A stretch of DNA of 5,473 bases, taken from assembly GCA_002438685.1 (NCBI GenBank), contig DJQG01000027.1, positions 1 to 5,473 on the forward strand. Direction: 5' to 3'. Shown here piece by piece: positions 1-5,473 of this stretch. Position 1 is the first letter of the stretch. Each line of letters begins with the position of its first letter. The translations under genes and the position numbers were made by a program. The DNA is from Ruminococcaceae bacterium UBA6392. GTDB lineage: Bacteria; Bacillota; Clostridia; Oscillospirales; Acutalibacteraceae. The notes beneath the pieces were generated by a model. It was not told the origin of the DNA and did not search any database. It saw nothing but the letters and a program-made list of their open reading frames with translations.

Positions 1-249
1 ATTTTCGACGAGCCGACGCGCGGCATCGATGTCGCCGCCAAGGTCGAGATATATAACCTGATGAACAAGCTCAAAAAGAGCGGCATCGGCGTTATGTTCG
101 TCTCGTCCGAGCTGCCCGAGGTGCTCGGCATGAGCGACAGGATAATCGTCATGTGTTCCGGGCGCATCACGGGCGAACTCAGCCGCGATGAAGCCACGCA
201 GGAAAAAATAATGGAGCTTGCAACAAAGTTCCGCACGGAGGTGAGCTGA
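1..249 (+). CDS. Sugar ABC transporter ATP-binding protein (RbsA/MglA type), C-terminal part only
   Basis: This is the last 82 residues of a tandem-domain ATPase of the CUT2 family, which powers import of a monosaccharide through the permease encoded next. The reading frame is open from base 1, so the gene begins upstream of the window. The visible part starts inside Walker B (IFDEPTRGID, residues 1-10): D3 is the Walker B aspartate, E4 the catalytic glutamate position, and GID the D-loop. At residues 34-40 it reads VSSELPE, with serine where most ABC ATPases have the H-loop histidine. This is normal for the second nucleotide-binding domain of RbsA-like proteins. The tail SRDEATQEKIM (61-71) also matches the RbsA C-terminus. 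An ATG at 61 is internal, not a start. The stop TGA is directly followed by the permease ATG, and GGAGGTGA at 237-244, inside the end of this gene, is the permease ribosome binding site, so translation is probably coupled. The family call is secure; the sugar is unknown. Confidence 0.95.
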   Translation: MFDEPTRGIDVAAKVEIYNLMNKLKKSGIGVMFVSSELPEVLGMSDRIIVMCSGRITGELSRDEATQEKIMELATKFRTEVS

Positions 250-1266
250 ATGTTCAAAAAAATACTTTCCGCAAGGGGAATGGGACAGGTGCTCTCGGTC
301 TTTGCGGCGCTGATAGTCATGATAATCGTATTCGCGCTGATAAACCCGCTGTTTTTCTCCGCAACCAATATAACGAACCTTCTGCGCCAGGTGGCGCCGA
401 TATTGATAATCGGCGTCGGTCAGTCGTTCGTCCTCATAACCGCCGGAATCGACCTTTCGATAGGCTCTGTCGCGGGAATGTCGTGTATGATAAGCGCGAC
501 CCTGATGACAAAATTCAATATGAACCCGATCTTAACCGTGCTCATAACTATTGTTTGCTGCCTTGCAATCGGTCTTGTAAACGGACTGCTTATCTCCGTC
601 GCAAAGCTCCCGGCTTTCATAGCTACCCTCGGTACCATGATAATCGCGCGCGGTGTCGCGCAGATTGTCAACAGCAATATGAATACCAACGGCATATATT
701 CCGACGCCTTCAAGAATTTCTTCTATTACGGCCGCTTCCTCGGGATATACACCCCGATCTGGATAGCAATAGTGCTCTTCGCTTTCTTCGCGTTCATTCT
801 TTCAAAGACGGTGCTCGGCAGGCATGTCTATGCCCTCGGCTCGAACTATGAGGCGGCGCGCCTGTCCGGAGTCAATGTCGCCGCAGCGCAGACGAAAGTT
901 TATGTCATTTCTTCTTTTCTCGCCGGCGTTGTCGGCTTGATACTCACCGCGCAGAGCGGTATGGGCAGCATGGACGCGGGTTCCAACTATGAGCTAAATG
1001 CCGTCGCCGCGTCCGTTATCGGCGGAGTCAGCACCATGGGCGGACAGGGTATGCTCCTCGGCACCGTCATAGGTGCGTTTATCTGGGGCGTGCTCAATAA
1101 CGGTCTCCAGTTCGCAGGCGCACCTCTCGCGCTTCGCAATATAGTCATCGGCATAGTCGTCATAATCTCCGTGCTTATAGACAGAATCGTCCACGGAGGC
1201 AAGCGGCTCAACACAAATGTTGCCAAAGGGCTCAAGCTCGGCGGCGGCAGAGAAAAAAGAGAATAA
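250..1266 (+). CDS. Sugar ABC transporter permease (RbsC type, CUT2 family)
   Basis: This complete 338-residue integral membrane protein forms the sugar channel, by family analogy as a homodimer in the cytoplasmic membrane driven by the upstream ATPase. Family signatures are GQSFVLITAGIDLSIGS (57-73), LPAFIATLGTM (120-130), and YELNAVAASVIGG with the following TMGGQG (247-267). The segment EAARLSGVNV (201-210) is the cytoplasmic loop expected to contact the ATPase. About eight to ten hydrophobic segments are apparent, for example near 15-32, 49-70, 94-118, 168-185, 216-234, 268-286 and 296-313. The basic, glycine-rich tail (316-338) is probably cytoplasmic. The length is typical of RbsC relatives (about 320-340). 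The start is fixed by GGAGGTGA five bases before the ATG and by direct abutment to the ATPase stop. The gene order ATPase-permease-binding protein matches the E. coli rbsACB order. The substrate cannot be told from a permease of this family. Confidence 0.96.
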   Translation: MFKKILSARGMGQVLSVFAALIVMIIVFALINPLFFSATNITNLLRQVAPILIIGVGQSFVLITAGIDLSIGSVAGMSCMISATLMTKFNMNPILTVLITIVCCLAIGLVNGLLISVAKLPAFIATLGTMIIARGVAQIVNSNMNTNGIYSDAFKNFFYYGRFLGIYTPIWIAIVLFAFFAFILSKTVLGRHVYALGSNYEAARLSGVNVAAAQTKVYVISSFLAGVVGLILTAQSGMGSMDAGSNYELNAVAASVIGGVSTMGGQGMLLGTVIGAFIWGVLNNGLQFAGAPLALRNIVIGIVVIISVLIDRIVHGGKRLNTNVAKGLKLGGGREKRE

Positions 1267-1278
1267 ACGGAGGACAGT

Positions 1279-2235
1279 ATGAAAAAGATACTCGCAGTTA
1301 TTATGTCGGCGCTGCTGATTCTGACCGCCTTTGCGGCGTGCAGCAGAAGCGGAGAGGGCAACAACACGGCGCAGGGCATGACCGAGAGCGCCGCCAACGC
1401 AAAGTACAAAGTATATCTCATCACTATCGACAAGATGGATCAGCACTGGGTCTCGGTCGACAAGGGCGCGTCTGATATGGCAAAACAGCTCGGCATCACT
1501 TATAAATGGGATGCCCCCGATGTCAAGGACAACGCCAAGCAGATCGAGGTGGTCAACAACGCCATAGCCGACGGCGCGAGCCTGATAATGCTCGCCGCAA
1601 ACGACCCCTCGGCGATCTCGCAGACCGTCAAAAACGCAAAGGACAAGGGTGTCAAGATAATCTATGTCGATTCTCCCGCAAACGAGCCGGCGGTCACAAC
1701 TCTCTCGACCGATAATTACAACGCAGGTGTGATAGCGGGCGAAACCATGCTCGAAGAGCTCAAAAACGCGGGCATAACGAGCGGCAAGATAGGCATAATC
1801 GGCGTCAACACCGCGACAAATTCGAGCATGAACCGCGAAAAGGGCTTCCGCGAGGCGATAACCAAGGACGGCAAGTTTACTCTGCTCACTACCGAATATA
1901 AGGACGGCAACTTCGCATCCTCGCAGGAGGCGGCAACCGGATTTATAACCGGCAATTCCGACCTCGTTGGACTTTACGGCACCAACGAGGGCTCGACCGT
2001 CGGCGTGGGCAACGCTATCAAAGACTCCGGCAAGAAGATAATCGGCATCGGCTTCGATACTTCAAATACTATCGAGTCGCTGATAAACGACGGAAGTCTT
2101 AAAGCGGTCATGGTGCAGAACCCCTATACCATGGGCTATCTCGGCATGGCGCAGGCGCTCGCGGCTCTAAAAGGCAATTCGACGGGTCCCGAATCTATAG
2201 ATACCGGCGTGTCCGTTGTCAGGGCTTCAAAATAA
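1279..2235 (+). CDS. Sugar-binding lipoprotein of the ABC transporter (RbsB-like, peripla_BP_4 fold)
   Basis: This complete 318-residue solute-binding protein captures the sugar outside the membrane and delivers it to the permease. It begins with a lipoprotein signal: MKK, a hydrophobic stretch (4-20) and the lipobox FAAC with the lipidated cysteine at C21. A polar linker (22-42) precedes the first lobe (KYKVYLITID, 43-51). Aligned by eye to E. coli RbsB, several ligand-contact positions are kept: D131 (RbsB D89), R186 (R141), N236 (N190), D260 in GIGFD (D215) and Q280 in VQNP (Q235). R90 of RbsB is replaced by S132, and the FF pair by H56-W57, so the ligand may not be ribose. STDNYNAG (143-150) is a typical family segment. 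GGAGG at 1269-1273, five bases before the ATG, fixes the start; the gap to the permease is 12 bases, so the two are cotranscribed. A strong terminator follows. The family is certain and the specificity open. Confidence 0.95.
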   Translation: MKKILAVIMSALLILTAFAACSRSGEGNNTAQGMTESAANAKYKVYLITIDKMDQHWVSVDKGASDMAKQLGITYKWDAPDVKDNAKQIEVVNNAIADGASLIMLAANDPSAISQTVKNAKDKGVKIIYVDSPANEPAVTTLSTDNYNAGVIAGETMLEELKNAGITSGKIGIIGVNTATNSSMNREKGFREAITKDGKFTLLTTEYKDGNFASSQEAATGFITGNSDLVGLYGTNEGSTVGVGNAIKDSGKKIIGIGFDTSNTIESLINDGSLKAVMVQNPYTMGYLGMAQALAALKGNSTGPESIDTGVSVVRASK

Positions 2236-2253
2236 AACAATAACAAATTCAGT

Positions 2254-2286
2254 CGCCCCCGCATAAACTGTTGCGGGGGTGTTTTT
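2254..2286 (+). terminator. Intrinsic terminator of the sugar transporter operon
   Basis: An eight-base perfect stem, CCCCCGCA (2256-2263) with TGCGGGGG (2272-2279), encloses an eight-base loop. It extends outward by a G-T and a C-G pair (2254-2255 with 2280-2281) and is followed at once by TTTTT (2282-2286). It lies 18 bases after the binding-protein stop, so it should end the transporter transcript. The 3' arm also supplies the likely ribosome binding site of the next gene, which starts at the first base after the T-run. Confidence 0.9.
2275..2281 (+). promoter_or_regulatory. Probable Shine-Dalgarno of yunB inside the terminator 3' arm
   Basis: GGGGGTG differs by one base from the strong site GGAGGTG and ends five bases before the ATG at 2287, which is good spacing. 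No other purine-rich site precedes that ATG or the in-frame ATG at 2296. The site is base-paired when the full terminator hairpin forms, so it would be exposed only on a transcript that starts inside or after the 5' arm. That is an inference from geometry. Confidence 0.55.
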
Positions 2287-2940
2287 ATGCGCCGGATGCG
2301 CCGATTCAATATTCGCACTCTGCCGCGCGGAGCGTTCAGGGCTCTGTGCGCTTTTACTCTTGCTGTTTGCCTTGTGCTCGTTGTCGATGCGCGGCTTCGC
2401 CCGGCGGTTCGCAATATCGCCATGACCCGCGCAAAGAGTCTCGCCGTGCGCACTGTCGGCGAGAGCATAGAAAAATTTATATCCGAAAACCCGGAGGAGT
2501 GCTCGGCACTCATGAATGTTAGCTCGAACGACGGAAAGATAGGCTCAATGTCCCTCAACGCAGCATCCGTCAATTTATTCAAATCCCGCCTTGTCCGCGC
2601 CGTCGATGAAGCGCTTGAAGAAAATGCAAAATTTATTGTGAAAATACCGCTCGGCGCTGTAACCGGCTCCGAAGTCTTTGCGGGCATGGGACCCGAGATA
2701 CCCGTGACCGTCCGCATGACTGGCGGCGCAGAGGCGCAGATAACTGACGAATTTACTTCTGCGGGCATAAACCAGACCCGACACAGAGTTATGCTGAAAG
2801 TCGAGTGCTCCGTCTATGTCTTTCTCGGCGGGAACGAGGGCGCGGCGAATTTTTCGGATGAATATTGCATCGCCGAGAATATCGTCGTCGGCACTGTCCC
2901 GCAGACCGCCGTAACAATAGATATTCCGCAGCGGCAGTGA
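2287..2940 (+). CDS. yunB: Sporulation protein YunB
   Basis: This 217-residue protein is homologous to B. subtilis YunB, a sigma-E-controlled mother-cell protein needed for efficient sporulation; its molecular role is not established. An arginine-rich N-terminus (residues 2-19) precedes a single hydrophobic segment (about 20-34), suggesting an N-in membrane anchor with the rest outside the cytoplasm. The family block reads IPLGAVTGSEVFAGMGPEIP (120-139), then TDEFTSAGINQTRHRV (153-168) and ENIVVGTVPQT (197-207). It is shorter than the B. subtilis protein (about 250 residues), mainly at the ends. The ATG at 2287 is chosen because GGGGGTG lies five bases upstream; the ATG at 2296 is possible but lacks a site. 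The gene sits directly behind the transporter terminator and before ligA, which has its own promoter, so it is probably a single-gene unit. Its presence indicates an endospore former or a lineage descended from one. Confidence 0.88.
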   Translation: MRRMRRFNIRTLPRGAFRALCAFTLAVCLVLVVDARLRPAVRNIAMTRAKSLAVRTVGESIEKFISENPEECSALMNVSSNDGKIGSMSLNAASVNLFKSRLVRAVDEALEENAKFIVKIPLGAVTGSEVFAGMGPEIPVTVRMTGGAEAQITDEFTSAGINQTRHRVMLKVECSVYVFLGGNEGAANFSDEYCIAENIVVGTVPQTAVTIDIPQRQ

Positions 2941-2949
2941 AATAAATTG

Positions 2950-2979
2950 TTGTTAGATGTATTCAAGTTGTGGTATAAT
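2950..2979 (+). promoter_or_regulatory. Vegetative (sigma-A type) promoter for ligA
   Basis: The -10 is a perfect TATAAT (2974-2979) preceded by TGG (2971-2973), giving an extended -10 of the TGnTATAAT form. The best -35 is TTGTTA (2950-2955, four of six consensus bases), 18 bases upstream; an alternative TTGTTG at 2947-2952 would leave 21. Transcription should start near 2986, leaving a leader of about 30 bases before the ligA start. The surrounding 77-base gap is much richer in A+T than the flanking genes. Confidence 0.82.
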
Positions 2980-3000
2980 AACCGCAGAGAAAGGAAGCTT

Positions 3001-3020
3001 AAAAGGAGGAATCCCTTTTG
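3001..3020 (+). promoter_or_regulatory. ligA ribosome binding site and start, in a possible small hairpin
   Basis: AAGGAGG (3003-3009), eight bases before TTG at 3018, is a near-ideal site and decides this non-ATG start. The same bases can fold: AAAAGG (3001-3006) is complementary to CCTTTT (3014-3019) across a seven-base loop. This would pair part of the site and the first bases of the start codon. The stem is short and A-T rich, so any effect on translation would be mild. Confidence 0.75.
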
Positions 3021-5009
3021 ACCGACAGAGAGCAGAGCGCAAAACGCGCGCAGGAGCTCAGAGATAAGCTCAATTATTACAGCAGAAAATATTATGTCGA
3101 CGACGACCCCGAGATAGAGGACTACGAATATGATATGCTCCAGCGCGAGCTCAAGGCGATAGAGGATAAATATCCCGACCTCGTGACTCCGGATTCCCCG
3201 ACCGTGCGCGTCGGCGGCAGTGCGGAAAATCTGTTCTCAAAGGTAGAACACCGCGTGCGTATGGAGAGTTTGCAGGATGCGTTCAGCTTCGCGGAGATAG
3301 AGGAGTTTGACCGCCGGGTCAGAGAGACCGAGCGGGATGTTCACTATGTCGTCGAGCCGAAGATCGACGGACTTTCCGTCTCGCTCGAATATACAAACGG
3401 CGTGCTGACCCGCGGCTCGACCCGCGGTGACGGCGATGTCGGCGAGGATGTTACCGCAAATCTGCGCACCGTGCGTTCGATTCCGCTGAAAATAAAAACG
3501 CCGCTGCCTTTCCTCGAAGTCAGGGGCGAGGTGTATATGCCAAAGTCGGTCTTCGCCGCTCTCGTCACAAGACAGGAGCTCGACGGCGAGAAGCCCTTTA
3601 AAAACCCGCGCAACGCCGCCGCAGGCTCGCTCAGACAGAAAGATTCAAAAGTGACCGCAGGCAGGGGACTCGATATCTTCGTTTTCAATGTCCAGCAGAT
3701 AGAGGGCGCAGAGCTCAGCTCGCATAAGCAGTCGCTCGATTTCCTGCGCGAACAGGGCTTTCATACAATTCCGTTCTATACTCGGTTCGATAATATAACC
3801 AATGTCATCTCGGAGCTTAAGCGCATCGGCGAGATACGCTCGGGTCTCGAATATGATATCGACGGCGCGGTTATAAAAGTCGATGATTTTGCCCAGCGCG
3901 AACGGCTCGGCAGTACATCGAAATTCCCCAAATGGGCGGTTGCTTTCAAATATCCGCCCGAGGAAAAGACAACGAAGCTCGTTGATATAGAGATCGGTGT
4001 CGGACGCACGGGCGTGCTCACTCCGACTGCCGTCTTTGAACCTGTTCTTCTCGCGGGCTCAACCGTCAGCCGCGCAACGCTCCATAATCAGGATTTCATA
4101 ACCGAAAAGGATATCCGCATCGGCGATGAGGTCGCCATAAGAAAAGCGGGCGATATAATCCCCGAGGTCGTGCGCGTCGTGTCGCACGCGGAAAATTCCG
4201 TGCCGTATATCCTGCCGTCAATCTGCCCGTCCTGCTCTGCTCCCGTTATTCGCGAAGATGGCGAGGCGGCTGTCCGCTGCGTCAATCCCGAGTGCCCGGC
4301 TCAGCTGCTGCGCAATGTTATTCACTTCTGCTCGCGCGACGCCATGGATATCGAGGGATTCGGCGATGCTCTCGTTGAAAAGTTTATCTCCGAAAATCTG
4401 ATATCAAATGTCGCCGATATCTATGATATAACCGCAGGCGAGATAATGATGCTCGAGGGACATCAGGAAAAATCGGCGAAAAATCTCGTCGATGCCATCG
4501 AACGCTCAAAGCAAAACGACCTTTCGCGCCTGCTGTTCGCTCTGGGAATACGCCATATCGGGCAGAAAGCGGCGAAGCTTCTCTCCGAGCATTTCGGCGA
4601 TATTGATTCTATAATTGCCGCGTCCGAAGAGGAGATAGCCGAAATAGACGGCTTCGGCGGAATAATGGCAAAGAGTGCGGCGGAATTTTTCTCCATGACT
4701 CAGACCGCAGATTTGATAGAACGACTCAAAGCGGCTGGAGTCAATATGAAGTCGCTCAAAGAAAAGAGCGACGACCGGCGCTTCGCGGGTCTGACTTTCG
4801 TCCTCACCGGTACTCTGCCGACGCTTTCAAGAAAAGAAGCGACGGAGATAATCGAAAACCTCGGCGGCAAAGCGTCGTCGTCAGTCTCAAAAAAGACTTC
4901 GTATGTCGTTGCGGGCGAGGAGGCCGGAAGCAAACTGCAAAAAGCGACCGATCTCGGCATCCCGGTCATAACTCAGGACGATCTGCTGAAAATGGCAGGT
5001 CGGGAATAA
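3018..5009 (+). CDS. ligA: NAD+-dependent DNA ligase LigA
   Basis: This complete 663-residue enzyme seals 3'-OH/5'-phosphate nicks using NAD+ in replication and repair. Domain order is standard. The Ia domain (about 1-70) has YYVDDDPEIEDYEYDML (25-41), which binds the NMN half of NAD+. The adenylation domain has KIDG with nucleophile K115, TRGDGDVGEDVT (135-146), LEVRGEVYMP (166-175), NPRNAAAGSLRQ (197-208), EYDIDGAVIKV (278-288) and KFPKWAVAFKYP (302-313). The OB fold spans about 318-390 (VGRTGVLTPTAVFEPV at 328-343). A zinc finger uses C403, C406, C421 and C426. Helix-hairpin-helix repeats follow (about 430-580). A BRCT domain closes the protein (587-661, including GLTFVLTGTL and VITQDDLLKM). 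All catalytic motifs appear intact. The start is TTG, set by AAGGAGG upstream; there is no ATG between it and residue 40. It has its own promoter and a terminator directly after its stop. No pcrA or gat genes, frequent Firmicute neighbours of ligA, are adjacent. Confidence 0.98.
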   Translation: MTDREQSAKRAQELRDKLNYYSRKYYVDDDPEIEDYEYDMLQRELKAIEDKYPDLVTPDSPTVRVGGSAENLFSKVEHRVRMESLQDAFSFAEIEEFDRRVRETERDVHYVVEPKIDGLSVSLEYTNGVLTRGSTRGDGDVGEDVTANLRTVRSIPLKIKTPLPFLEVRGEVYMPKSVFAALVTRQELDGEKPFKNPRNAAAGSLRQKDSKVTAGRGLDIFVFNVQQIEGAELSSHKQSLDFLREQGFHTIPFYTRFDNITNVISELKRIGEIRSGLEYDIDGAVIKVDDFAQRERLGSTSKFPKWAVAFKYPPEEKTTKLVDIEIGVGRTGVLTPTAVFEPVLLAGSTVSRATLHNQDFITEKDIRIGDEVAIRKAGDIIPEVVRVVSHAENSVPYILPSICPSCSAPVIREDGEAAVRCVNPECPAQLLRNVIHFCSRDAMDIEGFGDALVEKFISENLISNVADIYDITAGEIMMLEGHQEKSAKNLVDAIERSKQNDLSRLLFALGIRHIGQKAAKLLSEHFGDIDSIIAASEEEIAEIDGFGGIMAKSAAEFFSMTQTADLIERLKAAGVNMKSLKEKSDDRRFAGLTFVLTGTLPTLSRKEATEIIENLGGKASSSVSKKTSYVVAGEEAGSKLQKATDLGIPVITQDDLLKMAGRE

Positions 5010-5015
5010 ATATAA

Positions 5016-5051
5016 GCATCCGTACTTTTTCGTGCGGATGCTTTCATTTTT
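5016..5051. terminator. Bidirectional terminator between ligA and the AraC-family gene
   Basis: GCATCCGTAC (5016-5025) pairs with GTGCGGATGC (5032-5041) over ten base pairs, including one G-T, around a six-base loop. On the + strand it is followed by TTTCATTTTT (5042-5051) and lies six bases after the ligA stop. Read on the - strand it comes two bases after the AraC-family stop and is followed by an A/T-rich run (complement of 5008-5015), a weaker U-tract. Its T-run on the + strand overlaps the last codons of the convergent gene. Confidence 0.85.
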
Positions 5052-5473
5052 GATATTCGCGCCTGTATGCGGCGGGGGAGAAGCCGGAGTAGCTCTTGAA
5101 AACCCGATTGAAGTGGCTCAGGCTGTAGTAGCCGAGCTGCATGGAGATTTCAAGCGTTGTCATTTTGGTTCCGCTGAGCAGCAGGCAGGCGTATACGCAT
5201 TTTGTGTCCCTGAGGTATGCCGAAACCGTCTTGCCCGTGTATTTCCTGAACGCTTCGATAACAACGGGCGGTGAGAAGTTGCTCATTTTGTATACGTCCG
5301 CCGCACTGCAGGTCATGTATTCCGGCGAGCGTATCTTTTCGAGCATGTTCTCAAACCACTCGGGGCAGTCGATTTTCTGCGTGAGCTTCGAACTGTTTAT
5401 TATAGAGATAAAATCCGATGCGGTTGAACATATTACGCTTGCCGCCTTTTCGTATCCGTCGCCGATGAGTTTG
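5044..5473 (-). CDS. AraC-family transcriptional regulator, C-terminal part (start outside window)
   Basis: The frame stays open on the - strand from 5473 to the TGA at 5044-5046, giving 142 residues. The ATG at 5344-5346 is internal, because matching protein sequence continues upstream of it. The visible part is the DNA-binding half of an AraC/XylS regulator. A linker (PEWFENMLEKI, 38-48 of the visible part) precedes the first helix-turn-helix (about 57-80, ending in AFRKYTGKTVSAYL). The second follows at about 106-132 (TLEISMQLGYYSLSHFNRVFKS). The family signature ends with GFSPAAYRREY (130-140). The second, usually best-conserved, HTH is intact. The N-terminal sensor domain, often a cupin in this subgroup, lies beyond the window except for part of the linker, so the inducer cannot be guessed. 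It converges on ligA and shares the terminator. Regulators of this type commonly control sugar-use genes, but no link to the transporter at the other end of the window is shown. Confidence 0.93.
   Translation of the reverse strand, partial: KLIGDGYEKAASVICSTASDFISIINSSKLTQKIDCPEWFENMLEKIRSPEYMTCSAADVYKMSNFSPPVVIEAFRKYTGKTVSAYLRDTKCVYACLLLSGTKMTTLEISMQLGYYSLSHFNRVFKSYSGFSPAAYRREYQK

Noticed and set aside
483..851. A 122-codon + strand frame within the permease gene
   Set aside because: It is an out-of-frame shadow, rich in Arg and Cys, with no start signal, inside a well-supported membrane protein gene.
1267..1278. Possible separate promoter for the binding-protein gene between the permease and it
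   Set aside because: The gap is only 12 bases and holds just the ribosome binding site; no -35/-10 pair stands out in the end of the permease gene.
987..1446. Two long overlapping - strand reading frames (148 and 150 codons) across the permease/binding-protein junction
   Set aside because: They run antisense to two clear coding genes, have no ribosome binding site, and encode low-complexity proline- or alanine-rich protein with no family resemblance. They are by-products of the GC-rich codon pattern.
2136..2768. A 210-codon - strand reading frame opposite yunB
   Set aside because: It is antisense to the recognised yunB gene, crosses the transporter terminator, and its translation resembles no family I know.
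5032..5274. An 80-codon + strand frame after ligA
   Set aside because: It starts within the terminator and overlaps the AraC-family gene on the other strand, whose protein sequence is unmistakable.
5344..5346. ATG at this position (- strand) as the start of a 100-residue AraC-type protein
   Set aside because: The frame stays open upstream to the window edge with plausible linker sequence (PEWFEN), and a 100-residue stand-alone version would lack the usual sensor domain. The gene is simply cut by the window.
1..5473. Mobile element, CRISPR array, toxin-antitoxin, phage defence or riboswitch
   Set aside because: I saw no direct-repeat arrays, inverted terminal repeats, transposase-like proteins or long structured leaders. 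Every stretch over 100 bases is accounted for by recognised genes.

Overview
The window looks like chromosomal DNA from a moderately GC-rich, spore-forming Firmicute of the class Clostridia, perhaps an uncultured gut Oscillospirales-type organism. The evidence is a YunB-type sporulation protein, strong GGAGG ribosome binding sites, a lipoprotein-type solute-binding protein, a TTG-started NAD+-dependent DNA ligase, and coding sequence that is GC-rich yet uses many ATA isoleucine codons. The taxonomic placement is inference from these traits. No tRNA, rRNA, CRISPR array, insertion sequence or phage gene was found.

Layout. Positions 1-2235 hold the 3' part of a CUT2-family (ribose/galactose-type) sugar ABC importer operon on the + strand: the end of the tandem ATPase, the complete permease, and the complete solute-binding lipoprotein, in RbsA-RbsC-RbsB order. 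It closes with a strong intrinsic terminator (2254-2286). The next gene, a yunB homologue (2287-2940), starts directly after the terminator T-run, and its probable Shine-Dalgarno sequence lies in the hairpin's 3' arm. A 77-base gap then carries a good vegetative-type promoter with an extended -10, which drives ligA (3018-5009, complete NAD+-dependent DNA ligase, TTG start). ligA ends at a hairpin that can serve both strands. A convergent, 5'-truncated AraC-family regulator (5044-5473, - strand) uses the same hairpin from the other side.

How the genes relate. The three transporter genes form one functional unit: the lipoprotein captures a sugar outside the membrane, a permease dimer forms the channel, and the ATPase powers import. 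The substrate cannot be fixed from this sequence, because only part of the ribose-contact residue set of RbsB is kept. yunB (mother-cell sporulation) and ligA (Okazaki fragment joining and repair) appear to be separate transcription units with no obvious link to the transporter. The AraC-family gene is of the kind that often controls carbohydrate genes, but its targets are not visible.

This is a mostly ordinary housekeeping and accessory-transport region. I did not find a new biological system. The most interesting points are the compact overlap of terminator, ribosome binding site and possible sporulation promoter in front of yunB, and the hairpin that can enclose the ligA start.
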